Source: Omphalotus guepiniiformis (lineage: Eukaryota; Basidiomycota; Agaricomycetes; Agaricales; Omphalotaceae). Taken from it: 64,000 nt of DNA. Of this stretch, positions 48,699-62,000 are shown piece after piece. The stretch spans positions 2,418,001 to 2,482,000 of the forward strand of contig JAQOOI010000021.1 of NCBI GenBank assembly GCA_028554645.1. Direction: 5' to 3'. The first letter of the stretch is position 1; every line of letters starts with the position of its first letter. Both the position numbers and the translations under genes were made by a program. The notes beneath the pieces are model-generated. The model saw only the letters and a program-made list of their open reading frames with translations. It did not search any database and was not told the DNA's origin.

Positions 48699-51151
48699 AT
48701 GGCTCAGGACGAATTACTCGACACACGCGTGTCGGTCGCGCAATGCAAACATGCGATAGATACTCTGCATAGCTATGCTACCAAAAAAGCCGAAAAGGAG
48801 GCCGAAAATCAACTTTTACCTGCGAAGGAACCTGCGGTATGGTTGACTGTGGCCTTGAAAAAGCAACCGAAAACTTCAAGTATCAAGCCTATCAAAATGT
48901 AAGCTTTACTTTTAATAAGTAAATTCTTATTGCTAACATAAAGACAAATCCCGATAGTCCATCCAATCGTTGATCCTCGAACAAACGGTGTATGTTTACT
49001 TACAAAAGACCCGCAAAGGAAATATAAAGATTTGCTAGAAGACAAGGGGATCAAGTTCATCTCTAGGGTTATCGGTCTCGAAAAACTGAAAGGAAAATTC
49101 AAACCTTTTGAAGCGCGTCGAAAACTATTGAAGGAGAATGGACTTTTCCTCGCTGATGAGAGTATCATTCCTCTGCTGCCGAAATTACTTGGTGGTAAAT
49201 GGATTGAGGCCAAAAAGTGCGTGGTTCCCCCTTCTTACTTCCCTTGCTTTGTCGAAAGAAATATGGACCTTACTTTTATTCTATTTCCAGGCAGCCAATA
49301 CCTGTTTGCCTCACCCGACAGGATCTGAAAGGCGAACTAGAGCGTGCCATTTCGTCAACTTACATGAGTTCAATTCGCGGGACTCAAGTGTACGTGTAGT
49401 CTGTGATCATTTTACACCAAAAACATCATATTCATCTCACTTTCGTTCACAGTTCTGTCAGGATCGGAACTCTATCACATACGCCCGCACAAATTCTTGC
49501 AAACCTTAAGACCGCACTACCTGCCGTCGCCGCTCGTGTGAACGGTGGATGGGATAACGTGCAACGCTTTGGTGTCAAGACCAGCACGAGCGTCGATTTA
49601 CCGATTTGGACGTGTAATTTGGATGATAAGGACGGCGGGCGGTGGGCTGGTTTGACTGCTGTTGAGGATGAAGATGTCGAGATGGATGAAGACGAAGACG
49701 AGGAAGAAGACGAGGATGATGATGATGATGAAGAGAGTGCGTCTGAGGAAATGGGATTAGAATTAGAAAAAGCGCCTTCGAAAGCTAGCGCTAAGGCTGC
49801 GGCACTGGAAAAGGGAAAGAAGCGTGTTGCTGTTGATGATGATGGGGAGGAAGCAGAGAAGGAGAAGCCGAAGAAAAAGGCCAAAGGCTCTGACTCAGCA
49901 ACTAAAACGACTCCAGAAATCACATCCACCACCACAAGCCTTGAGGCCTCTTCCACCAAGTCGAAGAAGGCGAAATCTTCGACTTCAACGGCCCCTTCGA
50001 AAACAGCACCAGCACCAGTCCCAGCTCCTACCGACGATATGACTTCGACAAAAACCAAAAAAAGAAAATCCCAAGCTTCGTCAGACGCAAAAGCTGACGC
50101 TACACCTGCTATTCCTACCCCTTCTCCTTCCTCGACTTCTCCTGCCAAAACTGGGAAACCCAAGAAGAAGGACGCAACCTCCGCACCTTCTCAGTCCGTT
50201 GCATCTATGGAAATTGACTCTACACCTGTATCTGCACCTATCTCTACCCCTGCACCTAAACTCAAAAAGAAGAAATCTCAAGCCTCCGGTCTAGCAGATT
50301 CCGCCACTGCATCAGTCTCAGCTCCCGCAACTGATGCTGCCACTCCCGCTACAGCAACAGCTACGCCTAAGAAGGAGCTCAAGAAGAAGAAATCTCGTGC
50401 TGAGGGGTTGGCAGCAGCAGCCAATACTGACGCCGAACCTTCTCCGGCTCCTACCGCTTCCGCTACCTCGAAAGTGATCGAGCCCACCACGGAGAAACCT
50501 AAAAAGAAAGCTCGCGCTTCAGAGTCATCAAAAGTTGACTCCGGAACGATCGAGCCTGCTCCTACTCCGGCTGAAGGTGTACCTGCTCCTGCTGCTCCTG
50601 CTCCTGAAACGTCTTCGAAGAAACCTAGAAAGAAGGCGCGAATTTCCGAAGTTGCAGCGCTGGCGTCAGAAGCTGCTTCCGCACCCCCTGCTGTGGACCT
50701 CGCGCAAACGTCTACGACTGCGGAGACATCTGATGTTGCGCCGAAGAAGAAGAAGAAATCTCTTGGTGGGGCTGAAGCTGAGCAGCTAATTGCATCTGCA
50801 ATCGCGGAGCCTCAGACTGCGGCGGAGTCTACTCCCGTCGAGGGTGAGTCGAAGAAGAAGAAAAAGGAGAAGAAAGATAAAGGCAAGGACGTCGCAGCTC
50901 CGTCCATCGCACAAGATGGCGCAGAAACTCCTTCGAAGAAGGAGAAAGCTAAGAAGGTTTCGAAAGATACTAAAGCAACTGCAGATGCAGACGCTACGCC
51001 CGCCACGCCAGCGCCTGCTTCCAAGTTGAGCAAAGACGACTTGAAGCAGAAGAGGAGTGGTGGTGCGGGTGAGAAGAAGAAGGAGAAGGTTGTTAAAGCG
51101 AAGGGTGGTAAGAGTGTGAAGGATGGACTTTTGGGAAAGAAGGTTGCTTAA
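48699..51151 (+). CDS. Ribosomal L1-domain ribosome-biogenesis protein
   Basis: A nucleolar protein of the RSL1D1/Cic1/Utp30 type, about 760 residues. Four exons carry the L1 domain: MAQDELLDTRVSVAQCKHAI, IPIVHPIVDPRTNGVCLLTK, FISRVIGLEKLKGKFKPFEA, LLPKLLGGKWIEAK, then QPIPVCLTRQDLKGELERAI and VSVRIGTLSHTPAQILANL, closing with DLPIWTCNL. These match the fungal L1-like assembly factors that bind pre-60S or pre-40S particles. The last exon adds an acidic run (49679-49740, long Glu/Asp stretch) and a tail of about 450 residues rich in Lys, Ala, Ser and Pro with repeated KKKK-type clusters, much longer than in yeast Cic1. Lys-rich tails suit rRNA binding and nucleolar retention. Confidence 0.88.
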
Positions 51152-51536
51152 GCTTGAGAACGTATGATGGGATTCTGAGAGACTGCTATTGCTTGCTATG
51201 CTTTGTTGCCAGCCGGTACATATGTCAATGCTCCTAGAGGTTATCTGCCCCTATTCGTACCTGGGTACTACTCGATACCAGTACATACTTACTTTTATCT
51301 GACTCATATGAAATCGTATGTTTTGTGGTAGCTCTCATGTATTCGTGGGAACTCATCGGGTCATTAGTACCCGAAATCAATGAATACTATGTCGTTTTCA
51401 CAATCTTGTTAGAAAACATACTACATAGACGCTTCTTAACTTTTCTCATTCATTCATTCTTTGCATCTACCCTTCATTCTTAAAGCTTGAACTAGAATCT
51501 AGAAACTCACCCAGAGCCAGCCTCCTCCATACAACA
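51152..51536. other. Intergenic region
   Basis: Spacer between two plus-strand genes. It includes the 3' end of the L1-domain gene and the promoter of the hydrolase. No gene seen. Confidence 0.5.
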
Positions 51537-52920
51537 ATGACAGAACGTACATCAACAAAACTCTTCATCCCTCATCCCACAGAACCCGATTGTTCTATCG
51601 TCGGCGTTTTAGAACAGGTGGAATCAAAGGTACCTACTGCTGGTCGAAAGATAGCTTTGGTGAGTCTACCATAAGTATACCTATCATTCATATCTATCCC
51701 TCATGATCACATTTCTTCATCTTCATTTCTTCATCCTCATTTTAGATATTACATGGTGCAGCGGGGTCAGTAACTTGAGCATATCACGATCATGATATTC
51801 CAATCCGGGCTCATTCGTTGGACGTGTTCGTGCTTGCGTTGGGGATACAGACATAAAGACTATCTATTCCAAAAACGCCTCGCTCTACGTCTCCCAATGG
51901 ACTCTTTTCGTTTCGATTTCCGGTAAGTAACTCACATCCTAAACACCTTCCGAAGTTATCCTCAAAACCTATCCTCACATCTCACAACTCACTCACTCAC
52001 CCACAAAAAGAGGCAGCCACGAAACATCTGGAATCTGGAAACAAGGAGGTCTCTCCGAAGACCTCATAGACCTCCAAACAGTAGTAACCTATCTCAAGAA
52101 AACCTACGACTACACAATCGATCTCGTCGTAGGTCATTCTCGTGGAGCAATCGTTTCATTCCGTTGGGTATGTACTTCGGAAGAAGGCAAGAATGTTTCT
52201 GGGTTTGTTAATGTTTCCGGGCGTTATCGGATGGACGTACGTGGGTCCCTACTATAGTCATTATGCGGCACACCAAAAACCTCTGATCCCCCGTTTGTTT
52301 GCGGGTTTAACAGAAAATTTACGGTCCGTCAGTCTACGACAACCTGAAATATACTCCCCCCTCCTGATTGATTGATTGATGGTGCTTGATGTACCTTTCT
52401 TGTCATTTATTTTCACAGAAACACCTGATTCAAAACGATGGCAAGAAGATTTCGCCTCACATGGGTATCACATCTGGACTCCAACAGTAGCTAGGAAGAA
52501 AGTACATATCAAGATATATCCTGAAGACCTCAAAAATTTCGCTAGTTGGGATACTTCGTTGGTTTGGGGATATTTCCCTGAATCTATTGATGCGTTGACT
52601 ATACATGGGTTGGCTGATGAGAAGGTGCCTTCGTGAGTTTCCTTTTTGCTTTCGGCGTTCTGAACACACCCTTGTTGAACCCTTGCATAACAAATTTCCG
52701 AATTATACGCTACTCTAGGTATGATGCTATCATATACGCACGAGCCCTCAGTGCGAGGGAACCAGGCACACATAATCTACATCTGGTAGAGGATGCTGAT
52801 CATAATTTTACTGGGCGTCAAGACGAGGTAGTTGATGTGATCCTGGAATGGTGGGAGAGAAGACAACAAGGTGATCTTAAGACTGGAGTTTGGATGACTG
52901 GTATTAGAGGCAAGCTTTGA
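51537..52920 (+). CDS. Alpha/beta hydrolase
   Basis: About 300 residues in six or so exons. After MTERTSTKLFIPHP the order is AGRKIALILHGAAG (oxyanion region), HKDYLFQKRLALRLPMDSFR, FDFRGSHETSGIW, then DLVVGHSRGAIVSFRW with the nucleophile Ser in GHSRG, NVSGRYRMD, IDALTIHGLADEKVPS (acidic residue of the triad), and HNLHLVEDADHNFTG with the catalytic His. The DFRG, GHSRG, D and H elements are all present. No signal peptide, so an intracellular esterase, lipase or peptidase-like role is likely; the substrate is not shown. The stop is at 52918-52920. Confidence 0.88.
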
Positions 52921-54372
52921 GGAAGAAGGTTCTAGGAATTAGTATTTTCTCATGGATGATGGGATTGGGGCCAAGTCAGTCAGTCGGTCAGTGAGTCAGG
53001 TCTTCTAGACTTGCGAAATCATTTGTACTGAATCACTTGAAGATTGCCGTCAATATCCTATTTCAATCATTTGAAGCAGCTGCCAGTGTTCGCGGGTAAC
53101 AAACCAAATACCGTTGGAGGTTCGGAGGTATCAGTGTATTCTATCGCATTCTATCTGTCAGATATACGAGGGAACCTGGTACTTATATAAGTTATGTACT
53201 ATATGTATCTTTTTTTGCGGCAGTGACCTTCAGTGAGTTCCGAGCAGGAAATACGCAACTTGCGATCACTTACTAGCGCTGTCGATCCAGTGCATTCAAT
53301 GAAGCATGTTCACGTACTTTACTGATTTCTTGTACCACCGTATGTGGGGGCAGTGGAGGTAAGCGAACCGTCTGTCAAGAAATCATTCTTGCTATCGATC
53401 AACCTCAAGAATCCCCGACGAAATCTCCGTTATCATCTGAGGTACTTACTTATGTATCATCCATAATGGATATCAATGTAATATGTGGGAGTCACTGCGT
53501 AGATCAAACGACCTTGATGAAAGAAAGACTGGATACGTAACGAGGGGTGCCAGGTGTAACTGTTTTTACACCCTTGTGAGCGTAAATCTTATGTATGTAG
53601 ACGATAATTCTCCTCACACGATACGACCCCCAGAGTCACAGACGACTAAGGGGTGAATCAGAAGAGAGCAGTGAAGTGGGTTCAAGTTAAGATTACTATA
53701 TGTAAAATGGACAAAACAACTAGATATGTACTATGTGCTACTATACATACATTGACCCAATGCATTGTATACAACGATATTTAAATCTACTACTAAAATA
53801 AAAACAACAACGACGCGCAATATATAGCCAAGGTAGTAGGAGTACGAGCTGGTAAAAGATACATAAATAGTAGCATATATGCGCGTGCAGTGAATGTTCA
53901 CGAATACAATTGAAGTTTACGTTGACCGGTCGACCTGCAGTCCGTCCGTCCCTGTCCGTTCGTCCGAATCAATCTGCGCCCTTCCTTTCTTCCCCAGCGA
54001 AGCAGCCCACTGCTCCGCTTCGTATTAGTATTCCCATCAGGGGGGACCCAAGAAGATAATATACAGTTCCAGTTCCGCAAGAAAGTCTGAGGTGGGCCTC
54101 GAGAAATGGTTTGTGGCACTTCTTGAATGCCAAACTCGGAGTGCCCAACGAATAGCGATAGCGATGGTGGATGAATAGGTGTGCTCATGCACGGATTATA
54201 ATTAGAGTTGGATTAAGGCATATCCATAATGCCTAGGATTAGAGCTGGGTGCGTGTATGCAAGCAGGTGATTTGGAAGATATGATGATGAAGAAGAAGAA
54301 TCACGACTTCGTGTGTATGTGTGTGTGGGGGGGGAGGGGTCTAAAGTGATGGGGCGATTGGTCACCAAATGT
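52921..54372. other. Gene-poor stretch
   Basis: About 1.45 kb with no coding evidence on either strand. It has short CAGT-type runs (gtcagtcagtcggtcagtgagtcagg near 52975-53000) and scattered AT-rich islands. Confidence 0.5.
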
Positions 54373-54465
54373 TCAAAAGAACACTGGGCCATTTGTAGTT
54401 GCGCCACCTCGAACTGTTTGAGATCCTCCAGCGGATGGTTTAGAGCTCGACTGTTGTCCAGACAT
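54373..54465 (-). CDS. Possible 30-residue peptide gene
   Basis: A minus-strand ATG at 54465 opens a frame of 30 codons (MSGQQSSSKPSAGGSQTVRG to GPVFF, stop at 54375-54373). The Gly/Ser-rich composition with a hydrophobic end is not what random sequence usually gives, and a TATATAAGAG box lies about 130 bp upstream (54597-54608) on the same strand. A longer frame to 54657 is also open, but its upstream part is Ser/Leu-rich leader-like sequence. Short Gly-rich peptides of this kind occur in basidiomycete transcript sets, but I cannot prove this one is expressed. Confidence 0.35.
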   Translation of the reverse strand: MSGQQSSSKPSAGGSQTVRGGATTNGPVFF

Positions 54466-57400
54466 TGTGATGAAGAGATAGGATAGAGAAAGCTGGTGCT
54501 GAGACGAGAGGAACAGGCTAGTAAGGACTAGTGAAGACCTGTCGGATGAGAGAGAAAAACGACTGGAGTTGTTGGAAAAACGATAGCTCTTTACATAGCT
54601 CTTATATAGACTTGCGGACTTGGGGGTACCAAAAGGCAAAATGGATGGGAGTGACACGAGGTGACTCGAATAGGGAAGTGAACGGATCCGTTTACCAATT
54701 TTTTTTTGTAACTGTTACAACAGTTTACAGTAAGTTTCTCGTAATAACAAGAAAAATAGCTGATGATCTCGGCACCACGTCAACGCCCAGGGGGGAGGGA
54801 ACCCAAAACCGAAAGCGAAAGTTTCAGCATTGCAATCTGGGAAACAACAAGACAATCAAGCAAAACACCGCAATTCGCGTATTTCTCCAGAGTCCAGAAA
54901 TAAATCAAAAAAACATTTAAAAAATCTATTTCTGAAAATTGAGGGGGAAAAAAAGAAATCAGGTACATCCCCGGGCATTATGCCTGCATCAAATTGCCCG
55001 TTTTTGTGTTGAGAACCGGTGGTCGCGGAAGGAAAGAGAAGCGCCGCTTTCAAGATGAACTTTTTGGATCGAGCAAAATTCGAAGGAACCACAGGGAACC
55101 AACCACGTTGTTTTACCCTTTCGTATCCATCTCTATCGAGACCCGGACTTGCCCTCATACCGATGTATAACGACATTGGTGGCAGGCATCTCAACTTGGC
55201 GCTAAACAAAGGTGTACATACGCCGACCCAAGCAAGGAGCTGCCAGTGGATGCTTTGTACGAATCACATCTACACTGGTACAGTCAAGCACGGATATCAC
55301 ACGGTCTCAACAGCATTTGATTTACGCACGCAAAGAAACGGTCAGAAGGACGTTGTGGGCCCATTTGGCTGCCTTCTTGGAACCCCTCAGACTTTTCTTC
55401 CATGAAGTTACAGCCTCCTTGGTTAGCCGCCCGGATGACGAACCCGTCGAGGAATCTGTCTTGCCGATGCCATTCCTCAATTGTCCGAGTCATTGAGCAA
55501 ATTCAAAGTCACAGCAACTTTGAAACGGACCGGCGGGAAGACACTCGACACTCGATGTGGCACTCCCGAGTCTTTCCATCTTTGAACTTTCCACCAATTC
55601 CACCCCTTCCCGTCGGCTCGCAGTTGCATATGCATTGCACACCTATACAGTACCGGAAAACAATCCATAAAAGTAAAAGTGCAAAAGCAAAGGTATTAAA
55701 TAAAATGCATGATGGGTTGGGTACATCGCATTTCAGAACACGTTCCATCCGGCGGCTTTAACGGCAGCAAAAGCTCGTGGCTGTGTTTACGCAAGTATAC
55801 GTAGTTCCAACTGGCGACTCGCGAGACTCCGAACTGGGACGAATTCCGAATATTCTGGGGGGGGGGGGGGCAAGACTCAATTAAATATAGATTTAACATT
55901 TGAGTCGTTGTTGTACGAAACATTACGATAAAGAAACTACAAAACTCGGAAAATCGGTCTTTTTTTCCCGGGAGGCCAGTGCTAGGTTAGTACAGTAACT
56001 GAGTATATGATGTATTGCCTCAACTCAGCCTATTGAACACTTCGACTGCCGAGGGGAGGGGCGCAATTATATATGAGGATCTTGAGCTAGTATCTGCTAG
56101 TATAACTTACATACATAGCTTTGGAGCGATCCTGAGCAGACCAAGACTTGTGAACAATATCATCGTAAACGCCAACTTACTTACTTACCTTACATATATT
56201 GCGAAGACCTCGCTGGAAAAAAATTGTATGTACTTACTCGATAACTTCAAAGATCCGCATAGAAAATATTCAAAAGGAACGAACGGAGGATGGTTCGTTC
56301 CCACAAGTACTTACCAGTAAACTTACGCGTACGGGCCGGTAAGTACAGTACAGTACTCGAACAGATTTAGCCTAAAGTAGACAAGCACATCATCATCATC
56401 ATCATACATACATATCTTAGCGTCCACTAAAAGAAAGAATGGACAGTGGACAGTCCGCTCAGCAAGGAACGAAAAAATCATGAATATACATACACCCCGC
56501 TCTGGCAGGGCACACAAGCCCATTATTACGCCGCAGGAGCGCAACAATTGAAGGGGGGGGGGATCATAATCATCTGCACATCAGTGAGAGTTTGTGAAAG
56601 AGTTGATCCAAGAAGAAGCCCAAAGTCCATGGTCATCGCATAACTTTGGTCATTTCACAAAAAAGAAACAGACGCCCACAAATTCCATATTTGTCAAGGG
56701 ACGCTAAATGAGAGCTTAACAACTTCCAACCCTTCCATGAGTTTGTTCGTTCGAAGCACCGGAAATCGCACGAGCGGAGAAAGTATATATGGTGCAAACA
56801 TGCGATGGGCGATGGCGATCATAGCTATGAGAATGCTGTACATGCAACGGGGTCTTGATTGACCTAGGATGAGATGGGAAAAGATGTGCGTGTTTCTTTC
56901 GAGTTCGGGAAGTCATCCTTGATATTTGATGCCAGGCGGCCCAAGCGACCGACTCGGACTTGCGCAGCGTATCGCTTCGCAGACTGCCGGAAATGCCATG
57001 CCAAGCAGAGTACGATACTTCTCGTACATACGAGCGGACATCTCTTGAGAAGATCCCCTAAATGGATGATTGAAGCGGGTGACAAGACAGACAGATCAAT
57101 CGGAACGTACATCATGGCAAGCAGACGAGTATACATAGATGGATACGTACGCCCTGAAATTGACTTGACACAGTTAAATGTAAGTGAAAATTGACACGAC
57201 GCATGATAACGGATAGGTCGATAGGTCTGGACCGACACATTTCACTCAAAGAGGGGAAAGGGTGTTATGCGAATCAAGGGGGAGCTATACCAAGACCACA
57301 AATAGACAGATTGCAGTCTGCAGGGACTTGCTATATCACGGATTTTTCTTGCCGTAGCACGGTTTGATCTGTTCAATGATATACATTGACCTTACGCGAC

Positions 57401-57588
57401 AGTGAGATAATAATACATAGGGCGCGAATAGTAGCAACTAACCTGTTAACGTTCCCAAATAGCTGAAGTAGCCTCATAGGTTTATCGACGCGCTGTCGAG
57501 ACATGAGGGGAATTGAAAACTTAGACTGAAACCTCTGCGCATGTATTTCCAGAAATACAAAGTACACGCGTATTCGGTATTCTTATAC
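54466..57588. other. Gene-poor stretch
   Basis: About 3.1 kb with only overlapping short frames on both strands. It contains a 16-base G run at 55857-55871, an A/T-rich block with a run of T at 54702-54708, and a CAT-rich microsatellite at 56387-56405. No domain or exon chain was recognised. Confidence 0.5.
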
Positions 57589-59064
57589 TCAATTCACTTC
57601 AGCGATGAGCTTCCCACTGAAAAGATGTCAGAAAAAAGATGAAAATAGTTGAAAGGCGAACTCACATAGTTTGATTACCCTCCATTTCTCTATGCGCTTC
57701 TTGGATATCCTCCCAAGAATAGACCTGGATGTAACGATATACACGTGTGTTGGCAATACCATAGATTGATATACGTTACCTTGTGAATGTATGACTTGAT
57801 AGGTCCATTACCGTCCTGCCCCGTTATTTTCTGAAGAAACTCGCGGGAGAATCTAACAGATATTTTAAAAAAAGGTCCAGCCTTCACCTTCAGCTAACTA
57901 AAGAAAGACTTACTCTGCGATAAGCTCGGCCTGATACTCTTCAGTTCGCGATCGCAATGTTGACCCTTGAATGCGCAGGCGCTTGTAGAGTATGTCGCCA
58001 AGGTCAAATTCAGTGACTTTCGATCCTAAACTCTGGGTCAATTCTAATCTGTTCAATTGAACGGGCTCGAGTCAGGTATACGCACCGCTCAGCAACGCAA
58101 GCATTGTCATACGCCCATCTTTAGCCATCGAAGCGATGTTCTTCTTCCAATGACTCTGCGCAACAAAATCGACAATAACATCTACACCGTGCCCATCAGT
58201 TATCTTCTCGACCTCTTCGGCAAAATCTTGCGTCTTGTAGTTCACCGCATGAGTAGCACCATTAGGTATGCTTAACAGCCAGTCAAGTTTGTCTTTCGTC
58301 GACGCCGTGGCAATTACATTCCGACTGAGGTTTTTCTATAGAGTTAGCAGAGTTTCAGATTTACCGAATGTATGCGTTACTCACGCGCCCCTCAAGCGAG
58401 CTAATTGAATAGCAGCTATTCCAACGCCTGACGCAGCAGCGTGCACGAGGACATTGTCACCTTCCTTCGTTTCGCCATACTTCACAGCTCCTTGGTACGC
58501 TAATGATGAATACATCAATTTAACACGGAATATCAACAGGCAGATATCATCATCATACGTACGCTGTCAGGAACACCTCAGGAATGCTGGCTGCCTCAGT
58601 CCAGCTAAGGTATGACGGTTTACGCAACAAATGAGTCTGATTAACAGCGATATATTCTGCATAGGCACCCTTCGAAAAACAAATCTTGTGAATTCACACT
58701 ACAGGTCACCATGAACATGACTCACCCCGCTGGCCAAGCCAAAAACTTCATCATTCACTTTCCAATCCGATACATCCTCCCCAAGTTCGGAGACATGTCC
58801 TGAGAATTCAACTCCAAGGATTTCTGAGGCACCCGGCGGGAGAGCGTATTGCCCACGACGTTGAAGGATATCCATGCGATTAAGTCCAAATGCTTTTATC
58901 TACAGAATTTTCCCTTGATAAGTCTCAAAGATCCTTGATAACTTCTGCGATTTGAACAGCACCTTCACCATCACCTGGCCTTGACGCAAAACAGGTTCTG
59001 GAGCCTCTCCTAGGTACAGATTTTCGATAGGACCCTTTCCATCTTTAATCAGGATAGCTCGCAT
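57589..59064 (-). CDS. Zinc-independent quinone oxidoreductase (MDR family)
   Basis: A zeta-crystallin-like NAD(P)H:quinone reductase of the medium-chain dehydrogenase superfamily, about 335 residues in ten or so exons. From ATG 59064 it reads MRAILIKDGKGPIENLYLG, APEPVLRQGQVMVKV, then NRMDILQRRGQYALPPGASE with ILGVEFSGHVSELG, WTEAASIPEVFLTA, DNVLVHAAASGVGIAAIQLA (nucleotide-binding AxxGVG), and near the end YQAELIAEFSREFL and WEDIQEAHREMEGNQT joined to IGKLIAEVN with the stop at 57589. No zinc-binding Cys set is seen, which suits this subfamily (QOR/TP53I3). It probably detoxifies quinones in the cytosol. Exon borders inside were followed by eye; the ends are firm. Confidence 0.85.
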
Positions 59065-62000
59065 ACTGATTTAATGGTCGTTGAATGTGAAGGTGTGAGT
59101 GTACAGTAAGCAAGTGCGCTCACCATGGCTGCAATTGGGAGAAAAAGTTCCACCCGCCAATGGCTGACGTCATCATATGCGGCTTCCTCCTTTGCCCGGG
59201 CCGCGCTAACACTCTTACCAAAAGCATTGCAACTTAAGCTACTTACTCAAATACTCAATCTCCATGCCTCAAGTTTGAACGAACGGAGTACACACCGATT
59301 CTATCGATCTTCGAGTGTTCGTGTACTTGAAAGCGGAACGAAGAGAAAATATCGGATCATTCATCATTCATGCAGAAAGATCGACATCCTGAAGGAGATT
59401 TTAATCATTAAAGAATACGACACTCAGCGCTACTCAGCGCTAGATCTAGCCCTTCCAAATTCGAATTCATGTCGGTCCTCGGACGTAGCCGCAGCACTGC
59501 GTCGAGCGCGGGGACTACGGGAGTAATGTATGTAGATGGGTGACATTTGCGCAGCCCCGAGTACACAGTCGATTGGTACTATTCGATCGCATCAAGAAGT
59601 GCCAAAAGAAGAGAAGCAAGCGTCCTGCCTACAAATCCAGCTCATGTACGTGATACAAGTTGTAAGTCGTATTCATTATTAAATGAGTAAAGAATGAGTT
59701 AATAGTATTTAGTGCTGAAAAAAATATGTAGCGTGACTCTGACCGTGATCTCCATCTTAGGGGCCACTCGCCTCGTTTGCAGCAGAACAACATGCAAGAT
59801 GTTCTCCATCCCTCAACAAACTCCCTCTATCTCAACTCTGCCTTCGCCCGTTGTGACATTTGCCCCACATTGACGACGGACTAGATCTACGCCCTTGAGC
59901 CGCGCACGAGCGTTTGAACTTGATGGAGGGATAATACAGGCTACTCTCACCCAAGGCTTCAGGGCAGGTTGAAGGGAGGATTTCGTCTGTGAGTCATTAC
60001 GTGCCTTTCCTTTGCAAGTGGAAATGTGAGAGTGCGGGTGTGTTTGGCAGTGAAACATGAGGGAACAACATCGACGTCACTGTATGATTTGCCACTGCAA
60101 AAATGCTGCTGAATTCGTTAGTTGTAGTTCCGGGACGAAGAGCCTGAGTGGAACTTGCCTTTCCAGTGCTATTTGTCAAACGGCTAATTGTCAAACACTT
60201 GGCTGGCTAAAGAGAGGGGGTGGTCAATGGTAGTCAACAAAAGCAATGAGTTGAGGATGTCAAACGGCTAATTGTCAAACACTTGGCTGGCTAAAGAGAG
60301 GGGGTGGTCAATGGTAGTCAACAAAAGCAATGAGTTGAGGAACAGGGCAAGGAGAGTGCAGGAGGCACAACCATGAGGACACTGGGTGTGTTGCGCTTCC
60401 GGTGGATTTGCATTGGTAACCAGTTTGACCCTCTAATTCCAGAATTGAAACATACAGGGAGGCACTGGTGATTCTTGAAGCTCCCGTTCTAGAGTCTTTG
60501 ACGAAACCCACAGTTATCTCATTAGTAGAAATATGGCAGAAACCAATGCATCAAACCTTTGTGTTCTCCTCCTTAAGTAACCCGAGTATCTTTGTTGCAT
60601 TCTCTTGGTTGAACTTTGTATACCCTGTGTCGACGCACATACGACCGATCGTGACTGAGAGCTTAGTATGCCAGGTTTGGTTTTGGGATCAATGGATGAG
60701 TGTATTGCCAGGGGTGAGCGCGGCCGTGACTACCTGCGAGTGAGTACAGGTTAAGCATTCAGGCCTCAGGTTACAGGTGGTGTAATGCGAGTGAGAATGA
60801 GGGTGAGGGCGTTGAGAGTCGTGTTCTGTCGATATTCGCTAACGCGGCTCATCGAGAAGGGCGAGGGTGGTATGTCAATCCAAGAATTATAGTTGACTTG
60901 TTACATCATCTAGTTTCATGTTTTATGTGTAGGCAACAGTATACCTGTTTGCCCTGAGCCACTTCTAACCAGGCGCTCACAATGCAACACCTGCTTTTGA
61001 TATGCTACTCGACCTACCTTACAGCCATTCTCCTCTCGGGTCTCGAGCTCAGCACTCCTCGGACTTCGAAATTTCCCTAAACCAGAACAAATTGAACTTC
61101 TTGAAAGGTCAGAGGTGACAACAGTTGAATGTAGAGAAAAACCCACAGTGAATGAAGGCAAACCGACATGTTGAAGCGTAGATGTTGTGCTGTGGTCGCT
61201 GTCATTGCAGAATAATGGTCAGTGTTATGGTTGGTGACCTTTAGTGACCTTTAGTGACCTTTTTCGTGACCTGGCCAGAGCGTGTGAAGTAAGATATTGA
61301 ACCGCCGGATTTGGGCGAAGCAGCGAACGGACATCGGACAGCTTCGCTCTTGACAGCTCTTGACAGGCGATCGAATAGTACCAATCGACTCTACCCTCCG
61401 CAGCCCCCTACGCGCCTCCCGTCTGACGACCTGGGAGTCGGAAGCACTTACGCGGTGAGATGGGACCGGTACTTACAGCATGACGTGTCGCTGGATCGTG
61501 ACATACGTACAGACATTCAACAACTGACTCATTCATTCGGGGAAGGTACGGACTACCACGGCGCTTGTCGATAAATCTCAGTACAAACTCGTCCTGATGA
61601 GGAAGTCAGGAACTTGGAGGCGGTGCAAGGCTAAAGAAATACTTGCAATGTGCTATACTTGATCTACACGCGATCCATAATGATAGTGAGCTACACCCGT
61701 GACAGTCCTTCCCAACTAATGCAAGAACACTTGTTTCAGCCTTCAGGCCTTTCCAACTCGGAGTTTTTGATACAGTACAGTCGACTGTCAAAAATCCCAT
61801 GTAACACCGTGAAACCGCAAATCAACAACGAGTCCCCCATGGGAGTACTTACACTGATGTAGATGATGATTGAATGTTCGGACACCGTCGTCCGATCGAA
61901 AGGTCCGCGTCCATTCGGGGAACTAAAGGCCGTTCGTTCACGGTTCAAACCTGGGATTTGCGAAAGACATGAACACATACAAATAGAATATCTAACGCCG

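Noticed and set aside
49447..50163. Long minus-strand frame of 238 codons
   Set aside because: It is the mirror of the Lys/Ala-rich tail of the L1-domain gene; the low-complexity tail keeps the opposite frame open.
59125..59526. 133-codon plus-strand frame next to the reductase start
   Set aside because: Composition is unremarkable, no motif, and it lies where the reductase promoter should be.
61880..61970. ggttcaaacctgg block considered as a tRNA T-arm
   Set aside because: No matching acceptor, D or anticodon arms could be folded around it.
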